A stretch of DNA of 64,000 nucleotides from Candidatus Alcyoniella australis (GCA_030765605.1 JAVCCG010000133.1:15139-79138), one strand, 5' to 3'. Numbered from the stretch's first letter, positions 55,076 to 63,896 are shown. Numbers and translations are program-made. Notes: generated by a model not told the origin, from the sequence alone.

Positions 55076-56080
55076 ATGCGGATCACCGTTGTTATCCCGT
55101 TTCGCAATGCCGAGGCCACCATCGAGCGTTGCGTCGAGCGCCTGCGCTCCTCGTCGCGTCCGCCGGACGAGATCGTGCTGGTCGACGACGCGAGCGAGGA
55201 TCAAGGCTTCGAGCGCCTATCGCAGATCGACGGGCTGATCCACATTCGCAATCTCGATCCGCGCGGTGCGGCATATGCGCGCAACGTCGGGGCCGCGGCC
55301 GGCAGCGGCGACGTGCTGCTGTTCGTGGATGCCGACGTGCTGGCGCAGCCCGACGCCATCGAGTTGATCGAGCGTCGCCTTGAGCAGGACCCGACGCTTG
55401 GCGGCGTGTTCGGCGCCTACACCGCGCACACCGAGCCGCGTAATTTCGCCTCGGTCTACAAGAACCTGGTGCATCACTACACCCACCGGCAAAGCGCCGG
55501 GCCGATAGACACCTTCTGGGCGGGCTGCGGCGCGTTGCGGCGCGAGGCGTTCCAGGCAGTGGGCGGGTTCGACCAAAGTTTTGCCGCGGCCAGCGTGGAA
55601 GACATCGACCTGGGATACCGGCTGAGCGCCGCGGGGATTAAGGTCGAGATCGATCCGCGCATCCAGGTCACGCACGTCAAGCGCTACACCCTGGCCGGGT
55701 TGATCATCAGCGACCTGAAATTCCGCGCCGTGCCCTGGACCGCGCTGATGGTCCGTCGCCGCCGTTTTACCCCGGTGCTCAACCTCAAGCCGCACAATCT
55801 GATCGCCGCGGGATTGGCCGCGGCCGCGCTGCCGGTGCTGGCCGCGCTGCTGCTGTTGGGGCTGTGGACCTGGGCCGTTGCGCTGCTCGGCGCGACTCTG
55901 ATCGGCTGGGCAGCGCTCAACCGCGGGCTGCTGGGATTTGTGTTGCGCACCCGCGGGTTGCCCTTCGCCGCGAGGTTCGCGCTGATGCATTTGCTGAGTC
56001 ACGTCTACAGCGCGCTGGGGTTGGCCGTGGGCCTGCTGATGGCGGCTTTGAGCCGCCCGCAAAACTCGCGTCCTGCGTAG
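55076..56080 (+). CDS. Family-2 glycosyltransferase with C-terminal membrane segments
   Basis: 334 residues. The GT2 core begins ITVVIPFRNAEATIERCVER and has the DD and metal-binding DAD motif (LLFVDADVLAQPD). GCGALRREAFQAVGGFDQSF is the family acceptor-side pattern and VEDIDLGYRL the catalytic E/ED-D. Two or three C-terminal hydrophobic helices (about 245-325) tether it to the inner membrane, as in lipid-linked sugar transferases. The donor and acceptor are unknown. ATG 55076 is preferred; ATG 55064 is possible. Its last residues lie in repeat B locus 4. Confidence 0.87.
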   Translation: MRITVVIPFRNAEATIERCVERLRSSSRPPDEIVLVDDASEDQGFERLSQIDGLIHIRNLDPRGAAYARNVGAAAGSGDVLLFVDADVLAQPDAIELIERRLEQDPTLGGVFGAYTAHTEPRNFASVYKNLVHHYTHRQSAGPIDTFWAGCGALRREAFQAVGGFDQSFAAASVEDIDLGYRLSAAGIKVEIDPRIQVTHVKRYTLAGLIISDLKFRAVPWTALMVRRRRFTPVLNLKPHNLIAAGLAAAALPVLAALLLLGLWTWAVALLGATLIGWAALNRGLLGFVLRTRGLPFAARFALMHLLSHVYSALGLAVGLLMAALSRPQNSRPA

Positions 56081-56120
56081 GTCGTTGAGCAACGATCCTC
56101 CCCGCGTCGCGCAGAGCGTT
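56060..56120. repeat. Repeat family B, locus 4 (half-unit)
   Basis: CAAAACTCGCGTCCTGCGTA followed by GGTCGTTGAGCAACGATCCT and CCCCGCGTCGCGCAGAGC. It matches the reverse complement of locus 3 over about 45 bases. It overlaps the last codons and the stop of the glycosyltransferase gene. Confidence 0.75.
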
Positions 56121-56208
56121 TAATCTTTTTGCAAGACCGGCAGCAGGGGATCCGTAAACGGTTCAGGCTAATGGCCCCCTTTCCCAACGTGAGCTAAGAT
56201 CGGGTGCA

Positions 56209-56667
56209 ATGGAAGAGCAGGGAACAGTAATCGAGATACAGGGTGAGCTGGCTGTGGTCCAGGCGCGGCGGGGACAGGCCTGCCAGGGCTGTCACGCCGA
56301 GGCCGGCGGGCACTGCGGCTGCGAGATGCTCGGGCCGGAGAAGAAGCTGATGCACCTGCGCGCGCTCAACCGCGCCGGGGCTCGTAAGGGCGATACGGTG
56401 GAGGTATCGGTGGGCGCGCCTAACGTGCTCAAGGTCAGCGCGCTGCTCTACATCACGCCGTTGATCGGACTGATCTGCGGGGCGCTGCTGGGCCGCACTC
56501 TGGCGTCCGCCATTGCCTTGGGGCTGCCCGAGGAGCTGGTTGTGGGCTTCAGCGGCATGCTCGGGATGGCGCTGGTCTTCGTCTTTTTAAGGCTGGTGCT
56601 GCGCAGGCTCGAGACCAACGCGGAGTACGTTCCGGTGGTCACCCGCGTAATCCACAGCGTCCCGTAG
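56209..56667 (+). CDS. rseC: RseC/MucC-family membrane protein
   Basis: 152 residues. The cytoplasmic N-terminus has the family pattern GTVIEIQGELAVVQARRG followed by the Cys set ACQGCHAEAGGHCGC, which may bind a metal or redox centre. Two membrane helices follow (about 79-97 and 106-126). In E. coli RseC works with the Rsx (Rnf) complex to reduce SoxR and modulates sigma-E. A full rnf operon is present 35 kb away, so a functional link is plausible. The ATG lies after a weak AAGATCGGGTG leader. The gene stands alone. Confidence 0.88.
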   Translation: MEEQGTVIEIQGELAVVQARRGQACQGCHAEAGGHCGCEMLGPEKKLMHLRALNRAGARKGDTVEVSVGAPNVLKVSALLYITPLIGLICGALLGRTLASAIALGLPEELVVGFSGMLGMALVFVFLRLVLRRLETNAEYVPVVTRVIHSVP

Positions 56668-56691
56668 GGTTTATTCTGGATCGTATTGCAG

Positions 56692-58437
56692 ATGTCTTCG
56701 CAGCCAGCTGAGGGAACCGCCCGGTCGTTGTTGCCGTTGTGCCTGCTGATCGCGGCGCTGACCTGCCTGGCCTACCTGCCGACCCTGGCCGGCGACTTCG
56801 TCTGGGACGACTTGAGCCTGATCCGCGACAACCCGCATCTGGGGAACCCGGCCAACCTACCGCGCTACTTCACCAACGACCTGGGGCGCTTCAACCAATT
56901 CCCGCATTCGATGAACTTCTATCGGCCGCTGCAGCCGTTGACCTTTTTTGTCGAATACCGGCTGTGGGGACTCAACCCGTTCGGCTTTCACCTGACCAAC
57001 CTGTTGCTGCACATCTGCGCCAGCTTGGCGGCGTTTAAGCTGCTGCTGCTGCTCGCCCCGGGCCGCATTAAAGCTGCGGTGTTCGGCGCACTGCTGTTCG
57101 CATTACACCCGGTGCATGTTGAGCAGGTGGCGATGGTCGGCAACCGCGGCGGGCTGCTCGCAACGCTGTTTGTCCTGCTGAGTCTGATCTACGGCGTGCG
57201 CGCGCTTGGCGGCGAGCGCCGGGCCTACGCTTGGTCGCTGATTACGATGACTCTGGCGCTGTTGTCCAAGGAAAGCGCCATCGTGTTGCCCGCGCTGCTG
57301 ATGCTCTGCGCGCTGATCTTCCACCGCGAGCTGTGGCGCCGCGGGACGCGCGGCAAGCTGGCGCTGTTCGCCGCGGGCCACTGGCTGCTGGCCGCAGCCT
57401 ACCTGGCTTGGCGCTCGCTGCTGGGTATCGCGCTGGTGGGCCAGGGCAGCGGCTTGGACCTGGGCAGGCAGCTGGCCGCGACCCCGCCGCTGCTGTTCGA
57501 TCACCTGCGCGTGCTGCTGCTGCCGTTGTATCTGCGCCCCTACTACAGCATCGCCGCACAGAGCCCGGCCGCGACGCTGTGGTGGATCAAGCTCGCGGTG
57601 CTGATTCTGGTCGCCGTGCTGCTGTTGCTCGCGGCGCGACGTTCGCGGATCGCGGCCTTTGGCGTCGGATTTTACATTTTGAGCGTGGCGCCGTTTCTCA
57701 ACGTGGCCTCGCTCAACAAGCTGTTCGTCGAGCACTATCTTTACTTGCCCAGCCTGGGCCTGGCCGCGTTGTGCACGGCCCTGCCGCTGGACCGTGCGTC
57801 GCGCTTTAGCAAAGCGATCGGCGCTTTGGTCGCAATCAACCTGCTGTTGTTCGGAGCGATCAGCTTCGACCGTAGCCTGGACTGGCGTAGCGACATTCGG
57901 CTCTGGACCCGGGCCGTGGCCACCGACCCGGGAAGCCCCGAGGCGTTCAACAATCTGGGCTCGGCCTATTACCAATTGGCCAAGGCCGGAGGCGAACGCT
58001 CGGATGAACGGTTGATCCTCGCCGCCGATGCGTTCAACCGCAGTCTGGAACTGTTCCCGGCCAACCCCGAGGCCGCCTACAACCTCGGCCTGTGCCAGTT
58101 GGCGCTGAACGATCCGACGGCGGCAATCGTCTCGATGCGTCACGCCCTGCGCTTTAACCCGGACTACGATCGGGCGTTGATCGGCCTGGGCCTGGCCGCG
58201 GTACGATCCGATATCGATAACGCCCATCAGGCGCTGGTCGGCATTGATCAGCCCTATCGCGCGGCGTCGGTCCACCTGGGATTGGCAACGGGCTATGGCG
58301 GGGCCGGGCGCAACGACCTTGCCATCGAGCATTTCCGCGTGTTTCTGGACGGCGCCGCGCCGGATCATCCCCAACGCGAGCGCGTTGAGCGCCACTTGCT
58401 GTACCTGGTTGAGCGCCAAGAAAAGCTGCGAAATTAG
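56692..58437 (+). CDS. GT-C-like membrane protein with C-terminal TPR repeats
   Basis: 581 residues. About ten membrane helices fill residues 14-410. The first extracytoplasmic loop has FVWDDLSLIRDNPHL with the acidic residues typical of GT-C glycosyltransferases, and HPVHVEQVAMVGNRGG matches the TMTC/O-mannosyltransferase-like group. Three to four TPR units follow (about 415-560: AFNNLGSAYYQLAK, AAYNLGLCQLALND). Such proteins may glycosylate exported proteins with a lipid-linked sugar. The ATG at 56692 follows a TTG in the same frame; neither has a strong ribosome site. Confidence 0.8.
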   Translation: MSSQPAEGTARSLLPLCLLIAALTCLAYLPTLAGDFVWDDLSLIRDNPHLGNPANLPRYFTNDLGRFNQFPHSMNFYRPLQPLTFFVEYRLWGLNPFGFHLTNLLLHICASLAAFKLLLLLAPGRIKAAVFGALLFALHPVHVEQVAMVGNRGGLLATLFVLLSLIYGVRALGGERRAYAWSLITMTLALLSKESAIVLPALLMLCALIFHRELWRRGTRGKLALFAAGHWLLAAAYLAWRSLLGIALVGQGSGLDLGRQLAATPPLLFDHLRVLLLPLYLRPYYSIAAQSPAATLWWIKLAVLILVAVLLLLAARRSRIAAFGVGFYILSVAPFLNVASLNKLFVEHYLYLPSLGLAALCTALPLDRASRFSKAIGALVAINLLLFGAISFDRSLDWRSDIRLWTRAVATDPGSPEAFNNLGSAYYQLAKAGGERSDERLILAADAFNRSLELFPANPEAAYNLGLCQLALNDPTAAIVSMRHALRFNPDYDRALIGLGLAAVRSDIDNAHQALVGIDQPYRAASVHLGLATGYGGAGRNDLAIEHFRVFLDGAAPDHPQRERVERHLLYLVERQEKLRN

Positions 58438-58442
58438 CCTGG

Positions 58443-58766
58443 TTAGTCCAGGTGAAAGACCTCGGTCAGTTCGAGCATCCCCTGGTCCGGGTTGCGGCCG
58501 TCCAGCGCCTCGAAAAAGGGGGCCATGGTTTTTTGCCAGCGCGCGTTGATCTCTTCACTGGCCATGCCCTCCAGCGCTGATTGGAAGTCGCGCTGCGCCT
58601 CGAAGTAGCCGAACAGCAGCCCGTCGTCGTGCATGAACAGCGAGTAGTTGTGCCAGCCCTGACGGCTTAGCGCTTCGAGCATCTCGGGCCAGACCTGCTC
58701 GTGCTTTTGTTTGTACTCCGCGAGCATCTCCTGCCGAACTTTCAGAATGAACCCAACCCGTTTCAT
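58443..58766 (-). CDS. rhaM: L-rhamnose mutarotase-type protein
   Basis: 107 residues, the usual length. The pattern FILKVRQEMLAEYKQKHEQV, then WPEMLEALSRQGWHNYSLFM and LLFGYFEAQ matches RhaM/RhaU, a ferredoxin-like dimer that interconverts alpha- and beta-L-rhamnose. The putative catalytic His and Tyr (KHEQVWPE; NYSLF) are conserved. No rhamnose isomerase, kinase or transporter gene is near, so here it may act on another deoxysugar. AAGGAGC lies before the ATG. The gene converges with the GT-C gene. Confidence 0.87.
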   Translation of the reverse strand: MKRVGFILKVRQEMLAEYKQKHEQVWPEMLEALSRQGWHNYSLFMHDDGLLFGYFEAQRDFQSALEGMASEEINARWQKTMAPFFEALDGRNPDQGMLELTEVFHLD

Positions 58767-58786
58767 TGCTAAGCTCCTTGTGAGCG

Positions 58787-60157
58787 CTAATTAAAAAAGG
58801 CGATGGAGATTCCCTCTGAGCGCGAGGGCCAATTGCGCACGGCCAGGGGGCGACCGCTGAACTCGAAGTTCGTCGCGGCCTGCTGGTCGCCGGCCACACG
58901 CATGTCGAAAACGCGGATGAACGGCACCATGTCAAACGGGAATCCGGCCATTGTCAGGTCGCTGACGCCGTTGAAGTTGGAGTCGATGAATCCCACAACG
59001 ATGGTCGAGGCCTGCGGATCACCGATGGGCGTGGCCGCGAGGTCCAATCCGTTGACCAGCAGCGTGTCGCGGCCCGCGACCAGCGAGCGGTTGAGGTTGA
59101 GGTAGGCGACCAAGGCCAACTCGTCGTCAAAGGGGATCAGCCGGAACACGTACCCAAGGAAGCTCTCCGGTCCGGGGAATGAGCGGAAGTGGACCTTGTC
59201 GCTGGAACGCACGAACGGCTCGCGGTAGTAGTGCACCGGCGGCAACTCCGGGTCGGGGTCGATGTAGACGAACTCGTAATAGGCCTCGGGCTCGGCAATC
59301 AGCTCGCCCCAATATCCGTTGTCGTCGACCTGAAATACGGCCAGCGGCTGCTCGCTGTAACGCATCGCGTTCGCCGGATCGACCTGATAGACACGCAGTT
59401 CGATGCCCGCTTTGGGCAGGTTCTCGCCCAGGGTCAACACGCGACCCGCGAGGCGGATCGGGCTGTGCGGCTCGATTTGGGTGGTGCGCGGCTCACGGTC
59501 GTTGAAGAAGCGATAAATCTCGTCAAACGTCTGGGCCGAGGTCGCCAGTTGCAGATGATCCAGGCCAGGCAGAACCACATTTTGCGCACCCTCGATCTGG
59601 GTGACGCCGCCGATGATGTAGTCGTCGGGCGATGAGATGTTGAGCGTATCGACCAGCGCGGGGAAGTCCTGGTAGGGGAGCGCGGCAAGGTTGGCGTAGT
59701 GTGCCACCAGCGCCGGATTGCCGGGCCGCGAGAGGAACTCGTGACACAGGTAGCCGCCCATCGAGTGCCCCAGCAGGTCGATCTGCTGCGCGCCGCTACG
59801 TTGCATCACCTCGGCTACGAAGCCCTCGAGGCGCAGGGTTTCGTACTTCACATCGCCCAGGGTGTTCCAGTCGAAGCTGTGGATTTGCTCCGGGCAGTAG
59901 CCGTTGGTGGTCAGGCGCTGTGTCTGGGTGTGGAACGCGTCGCCGTTCTCGATTAATCCGTGGGCAAAGACGATGGGCAGCAGCGTATCGTCGCACTCGG
60001 GCTGACCGTCGTCGTCGCCATCGTCGTCGTTGCCGGAATCATCGTCGTCCTGCGGGTCCTGGTCGTCATCATCGTCGTTGGAATCGCAGGCTGTAAGCGC
60101 ACAGCACAGCAGCACGAATATCAAAACGGCAAGCAGGGCTGCGGTCGGACTACGCAT
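58787..60157 (-). CDS. Lipase-type alpha/beta hydrolase lipoprotein with poly-Asp spacer
   Basis: 456 residues. The signal peptide ends LTACDS, a lipobox. An Asp/Asn-rich spacer of about 30 residues comes next. The hydrolase domain follows: VFAHGLIENGDAF (oxyanion region), DLLGHSMGGYLCHEFL with the nucleophile Ser in G-H-S-M-G, and a later segment with the acid and His. The C-terminal half (about 260-456) looks like beta-sandwich accessory domains. It resembles bacterial surface lipases. The ATG at 60157 (MRSPTA) is chosen because GGAGAAG precedes it; ATG 60169 is the alternative. Confidence 0.83.
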   Translation of the reverse strand: MRSPTAALLAVLIFVLLCCALTACDSNDDDDDQDPQDDDDSGNDDDGDDDGQPECDDTLLPIVFAHGLIENGDAFHTQTQRLTTNGYCPEQIHSFDWNTLGDVKYETLRLEGFVAEVMQRSGAQQIDLLGHSMGGYLCHEFLSRPGNPALVAHYANLAALPYQDFPALVDTLNISSPDDYIIGGVTQIEGAQNVVLPGLDHLQLATSAQTFDEIYRFFNDREPRTTQIEPHSPIRLAGRVLTLGENLPKAGIELRVYQVDPANAMRYSEQPLAVFQVDDNGYWGELIAEPEAYYEFVYIDPDPELPPVHYYREPFVRSSDKVHFRSFPGPESFLGYVFRLIPFDDELALVAYLNLNRSLVAGRDTLLVNGLDLAATPIGDPQASTIVVGFIDSNFNGVSDLTMAGFPFDMVPFIRVFDMRVAGDQQAATNFEFSGRPLAVRNWPSRSEGISIAFFN

Positions 60158-60179
60158 GATCTTCTCCATTGCCGATTGC

Positions 60180-60692
60180 TCAGTCGAGCAGGTAGACCTC
60201 CACGCGATATTTGAGATGCTGCCCCTTGTGCTTATCGGCGTTCATCGGCCTGCCGTGTACGAACAGCAGGGTGCTCGGCGGAAAGCCTCCCTCGGGAGCG
60301 ACGTCGAGTACGAGCGGGCCTTTTTTCGATACGATCCTTTCGCCGTAGACCTTGCCGCGATGGGGGCAAAATCCGCTGCCCACGCTCAGCTCGATCTCCC
60401 AGGGCTCGCCCTGGTCCGGCTGCTCCCAGTTGATCACGGCGATCACGCGGCCAAAGCCGTCGGCGTCGCTGTTCCAATGGTGCTTAATGTCGATCTCTTG
60501 GCTGCCGTCGTAATCCGCGGCGATCAGGAAGGACCCCGAGCCGCCCTCTTCGAGCACGACCGGATCGAGCCCGGCGATCAGCGCCGCCACATCGGCCACG
60601 CTGGACGCTTCGTCATTCTGTTCCGCAGCGGCCGCGCTTGCGCACAGCGCAAAGACCATCAGGATCGACAGCAGGGTTCGGACGGATCTCAT
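60180..60692 (-). CDS. Exported protein of unknown function
   Basis: 170 residues. A signal peptide (RSVRTLLSILMVFALCASAAAA) precedes a mature domain with mixed beta pattern (GSGSFLIAADYDGSQEIDIK, PWEIELSVGSGFCPHRGKVY). The only two Cys of the mature part do not pair clearly. The AAGGAGACTCCG site fits the ATG at 60692; a longer frame upstream to 60764 lacks a site. It is 22 bases upstream of the lipase gene on the same strand and is likely co-transcribed. No family is recognised. Confidence 0.65.
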   Translation of the reverse strand: MRSVRTLLSILMVFALCASAAAAEQNDEASSVADVAALIAGLDPVVLEEGGSGSFLIAADYDGSQEIDIKHHWNSDADGFGRVIAVINWEQPDQGEPWEIELSVGSGFCPHRGKVYGERIVSKKGPLVLDVAPEGGFPPSTLLFVHGRPMNADKHKGQHLKYRVEVYLLD

Positions 60693-60821
60693 CGGAGTCT
60701 CCTTAACTTGTAAAGCAATAATCTGCCATCGACCCCCAGCCCGGTCAATCCGGCGCATTGCCACGGGCTCGTTCAGCTGATAAGAATCGTATCCTTTCCG
60801 TCCTTCCCGGGGGTAATTGCC

Positions 60822-62063
60822 ATGAGAGTTCCTCGTCTAAAAACGGCGCTCGCCGCGGCGCTGCTGTGCAGCGTATTGTTTGCATCGCTTGCCGCGTCGG
60901 CCCAATCGCCCACGCTGCTGGACCAGCGCAAGGCAGCCGATGCGCTCAACGCTTTCGGCCTGGACCTGGCGCGCAAAATCCTCGCGGACCAGCCGCTGCA
61001 AAACGCCTTGATCTCGCCCTACAGCATCAGCAGCGCCCTGCTGATGACCTACAACGGCGCGGACGGCGCGACCAAGGAGCAGATGGCCGCCGTGCTGCAC
61101 CTCGAGGCCGCGACATTGGATCAGATCAACGCCGAGCAGCAGGCGCTGATGAACACTTTGCAAGGGGCCGACCCCGAGGTGACGATGAACATCGCCAACT
61201 CGCTGTGGGCCCGTCAGGGGCTGGAATTCGATCGCGGGTTCGTAGGGCGCAACACCGAATTTTTCAAGGCCGAAGTGCGCGTGCTGGACTTCCTCAGTCC
61301 CTCGGCCGCGAGCACGATCAATGCCTGGGTTAAGCAGTCCACCAACGGCAAGATCGCGGGCATCGTCGACAAGGTGCCGCCCGACGCGGTGCTCTATCTG
61401 ATCAACGCGATCTACTTCTACGGCCAATGGGCCGAGCCGTTCAAACCCGAGCGCACCAGCGACCAGCCGTTCAAAATGCCCGGCGGAGCGATCAAGCAGG
61501 CTCCGCTGATGTCGCGCCACGGCGACTTTCCGTACTACGAGAACGAGCAGTTCCAGGCCGTGGCCCTGCACTACGGCGAGAGCGAGTTCAGCATGCTCTT
61601 GCTGCTTCCCAAGGACGAGGACGGCCTAGCCGCACTGCAACAGCAGCTTACCGCCGAGAACTGGCAGTCCTGGCGCGGCAGACTCTGTACGCGCGAGGGC
61701 TCGGTGCAGGTGCCGCGCTTTAAGCTCGAATACGACAACGAGCTCAGCGACGAGCTCAAGGCACTGGGCATGCCCGTGGCCTTTGACAAGCGCCAGGCCG
61801 ATTTCATGGCGATGCTCGCCAATCCCGACCCTGCGAATAATCTCTACATCAGCCGGGTCAAACACAAGACGTTCGTCGAGGTCAACGAAAAGGGGACCGA
61901 GGCCGCAGCCGTGACCTCGGTTGAGATCTCGATGACCTCGGCCGTGCCCGACCGGCCCAGGCCGTTTGTTTTCCGGGCCGATCATCCGTTCCTGTTCGCA
62001 ATCCAGCACAACGCCACGGGCGCGCTGCTGTTTCTGGGCTCGATAGTCGAACCGCAAGAATAA
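60822..62063 (+). CDS. Secreted serpin-family protease inhibitor
   Basis: 413 residues with a signal peptide (about 1-27). Serpin motifs are complete: NALISPYSISSALLMTYNGA, FNIANSLWA-like NIANSLWARQG, and WVKQSTNGKI. The hinge of the reactive loop reads VEVNEKGTEAAAVTS; its small residues after the Thr (P14) are those of inhibitory serpins. C-terminal FVFRADHPFLFAIQHNATGA is the family's shutter/C-sheet segment. P1 is probably Thr or Met in SMTSAV, so the target protease is hard to predict. Bacterial serpins are uncommon but known; this one would act outside the cytoplasm. Confidence 0.88.
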   Translation: MRVPRLKTALAAALLCSVLFASLAASAQSPTLLDQRKAADALNAFGLDLARKILADQPLQNALISPYSISSALLMTYNGADGATKEQMAAVLHLEAATLDQINAEQQALMNTLQGADPEVTMNIANSLWARQGLEFDRGFVGRNTEFFKAEVRVLDFLSPSAASTINAWVKQSTNGKIAGIVDKVPPDAVLYLINAIYFYGQWAEPFKPERTSDQPFKMPGGAIKQAPLMSRHGDFPYYENEQFQAVALHYGESEFSMLLLLPKDEDGLAALQQQLTAENWQSWRGRLCTREGSVQVPRFKLEYDNELSDELKALGMPVAFDKRQADFMAMLANPDPANNLYISRVKHKTFVEVNEKGTEAAAVTSVEISMTSAVPDRPRPFVFRADHPFLFAIQHNATGALLFLGSIVEPQE

Positions 62064-62097
62064 ACTTCAACACACTGAGCCATCGCAGGGGGTGTCG

Positions 62098-63189
62098 ATG
62101 CTCGCATTACTCATCATTGTAGTAGTCATCTGGCTGGTTATCGCAACGTCCAAACTGCGCTACGGGCCGGTTCCCAAGCCCGACGAGGTGCACTACACCA
62201 CGGCCCGCGACGGCCGTAGGCTGGCCCTGCACCGCTATCGTCCCCAGGGCGAAAATCCCTGCGGCGAGCCGGTGCTGATCCACCACGGATTCACCGGCTC
62301 GCATGACGCGTTCGACATGGGATTGAGCACGCCGCAATACCCGGTGCCCTCGCTCTCGCGCTGGCTCTCGGAGCAAGGCTACGACGTGTATGCCTGCGAT
62401 CTGCGCGGCCGGGGTTTCAGCGAGAAGCCCAAGCCGTTCGGCGACATGAAGTGGGATTGGACCCTGGACGACTACGTGCATCAGGACGATCCGGCGTTTC
62501 TCGACTACGTGATCGAGCGTTCGGACTTCAGCAACGCGCATTGGGTTGGCCTGAGCATGGGCGGCGTGCTGCTGTTCTGCCACTGCGCGCTGCACGGCTC
62601 CGATCGTCTGGCCTCGGGCGTATCCCTGGGCGGCGGCCTGGACTACTCGGGCACCGGCTCGGCCTACGAGGGCCAGCTCAAGGCGCTGCCGATCCTCAAC
62701 TACATTCGACGCATGCCCGTGGGCAAACTCAGCCGCTTGATCGCTCCGTTCTGCGGCCGCTGGGAATTGGATATGGAGCGCTTCAACTACAATCCGCCCA
62801 ACATCTCGCCCCGCGCGCAAAAGGCAATGTACGGCGGACTGATCAGCGACGTGTCGAGCAACGTGATGAAGCAGCTCGCTACAATGTTCAGCGCGCCGGG
62901 CCTGCGCACCTTCGACGGCAAGACCGCCTACATCGACATGGCCGGAAACGCCTGCACGCCGATTTTGAACATCCACGGCACGGCAGACCGCCAAGCCCCC
63001 CCGGCCCTGGGCCAGCGCAACATGTCGATGCTAAAGGGCGACCAACACAAATTGGTAGTCGTGGGCAAGGAACACGGCCAACTCGAGGACTACGGCCACA
63101 TCGACCTGGTCAACGGCATGCACGCCGACACCGAGGTCTACCCGCACATCCTTGATTGGCTCAAAACCCACCCGGCGGAAAAAAAGTAG
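62098..63189 (+). CDS. Membrane-anchored alpha/beta hydrolase
   Basis: 363 residues. A single N-terminal hydrophobic segment (LALLIIVVVIWLVIATS) anchors the protein. The hydrolase core has IHHGFTGSHDAF (oxyanion), YACDLRGRGFSEKP, HWVGLSMGGVLL with the nucleophile Ser in G-L-S-M-G-G, and a late IHGTADRQAPP (acid) and HGQLEDYGHID (His). This is an epoxide-hydrolase/lipase-like fold; the substrate is unknown. The ATG at 62098 has AGGGGG five bases upstream, better than the GTG at 62092. It is co-directional with the serpin gene 34 bases upstream. Confidence 0.85.
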   Translation: MLALLIIVVVIWLVIATSKLRYGPVPKPDEVHYTTARDGRRLALHRYRPQGENPCGEPVLIHHGFTGSHDAFDMGLSTPQYPVPSLSRWLSEQGYDVYACDLRGRGFSEKPKPFGDMKWDWTLDDYVHQDDPAFLDYVIERSDFSNAHWVGLSMGGVLLFCHCALHGSDRLASGVSLGGGLDYSGTGSAYEGQLKALPILNYIRRMPVGKLSRLIAPFCGRWELDMERFNYNPPNISPRAQKAMYGGLISDVSSNVMKQLATMFSAPGLRTFDGKTAYIDMAGNACTPILNIHGTADRQAPPALGQRNMSMLKGDQHKLVVVGKEHGQLEDYGHIDLVNGMHADTEVYPHILDWLKTHPAEKK

Positions 63190-63280
63190 GGGCGGGCAGA
63201 AAATATAAACATTTGGTGTATGCTTTTCGTGGTAACTGCTATATTGTTTCCGCATTGTTTAGGGATGGGTTGAGGAAAAA

Positions 63281-63733
63281 ATGTCGGAAGACAAGACACA
63301 AGACATGCAAGGTATTGATGTAGGGGAGAAATGTTACCTAGATCATCGCAAGGTATTAGTAGAGGGAGAAGCCGAGCAATGCACTTTATTCGATAAGACG
63401 GTTATCTATCTAGCAGGAGGCGCGTTTGGAATTTCCCTCCTCTTTTTAGGTAACATCGCACAAACAAACATCTTTTATAAATGGAGTCTTATCACGTCAT
63501 GGGTTTGCCTCGGTGTCAGTATTAGTTGCACGTTGTTTTCATTTAAAACAAGCGAACTATCATTTAGATATGAAAGAAAAAACTTAGACCAAACTTATAA
63601 AAGAGGCAAAGATAGCGGTGCTTCTTGTAATAGATGGACATTATTAACTGATATTTTTAACTGGTTCTCGGCAATAGGACTTATTGCCGGGTTGGTCTTT
63701 TTGTCTGTTTTTTGTATCATCAATTTGAACTAA
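63281..63733 (+). CDS. Unknown membrane protein in AT-rich tail
   Basis: 150 residues: a soluble start, two hydrophobic helices (about 40-59 and 69-87), a charged loop (KTSELSFRYERKNLDQTYKR) and another helix (about 125-147). The AT-rich codon use differs strongly from the upstream genes, which suggests later acquisition. The AAGGAG site of the next small gene overlaps its stop region. I recognise no family. Confidence 0.7.
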   Translation: MSEDKTQDMQGIDVGEKCYLDHRKVLVEGEAEQCTLFDKTVIYLAGGAFGISLLFLGNIAQTNIFYKWSLITSWVCLGVSISCTLFSFKTSELSFRYERKNLDQTYKRGKDSGASCNRWTLLTDIFNWFSAIGLIAGLVFLSVFCIINLN

Positions 63734-63744
63734 GGAGAAAGGTA

Positions 63745-63885
63745 ATGAAAGAATCAAGTACTACGAAGGCAATAACGTCTGTCATTAGAGGAAGAAAACC
63801 ACCAAACCAACCAGTAAAAAAACCTCCGGATGCGGGTCGAAAACCGCCACCGCCACCGATACCGGAGAAAAGAAAAGAAAAATAG
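63745..63885 (+). CDS. Pro/Lys-rich 46-residue protein
   Basis: 46 residues, ATG at 63745 with GGAGAAAGG just before it, 11 bases after the previous stop. The sequence is strongly basic and Pro-rich in its second half (GRKPPNQPVKKPPDAGRKPP), which resembles an intrinsically disordered or SH3-ligand-like peptide. Its fixed pairing with the membrane protein upstream suggests a two-gene unit. The coding signal is short, so confidence is moderate. Confidence 0.55.
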   Translation: MKESSTTKAITSVIRGRKPPNQPVKKPPDAGRKPPPPPIPEKRKEK

Positions 63886-63896
63886 AGATATTCTAT

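Noticed and set aside
57103-58419. 438-codon minus-strand frame
   Set aside because: Gln/Arg-rich antisense of the GT-C/TPR gene.
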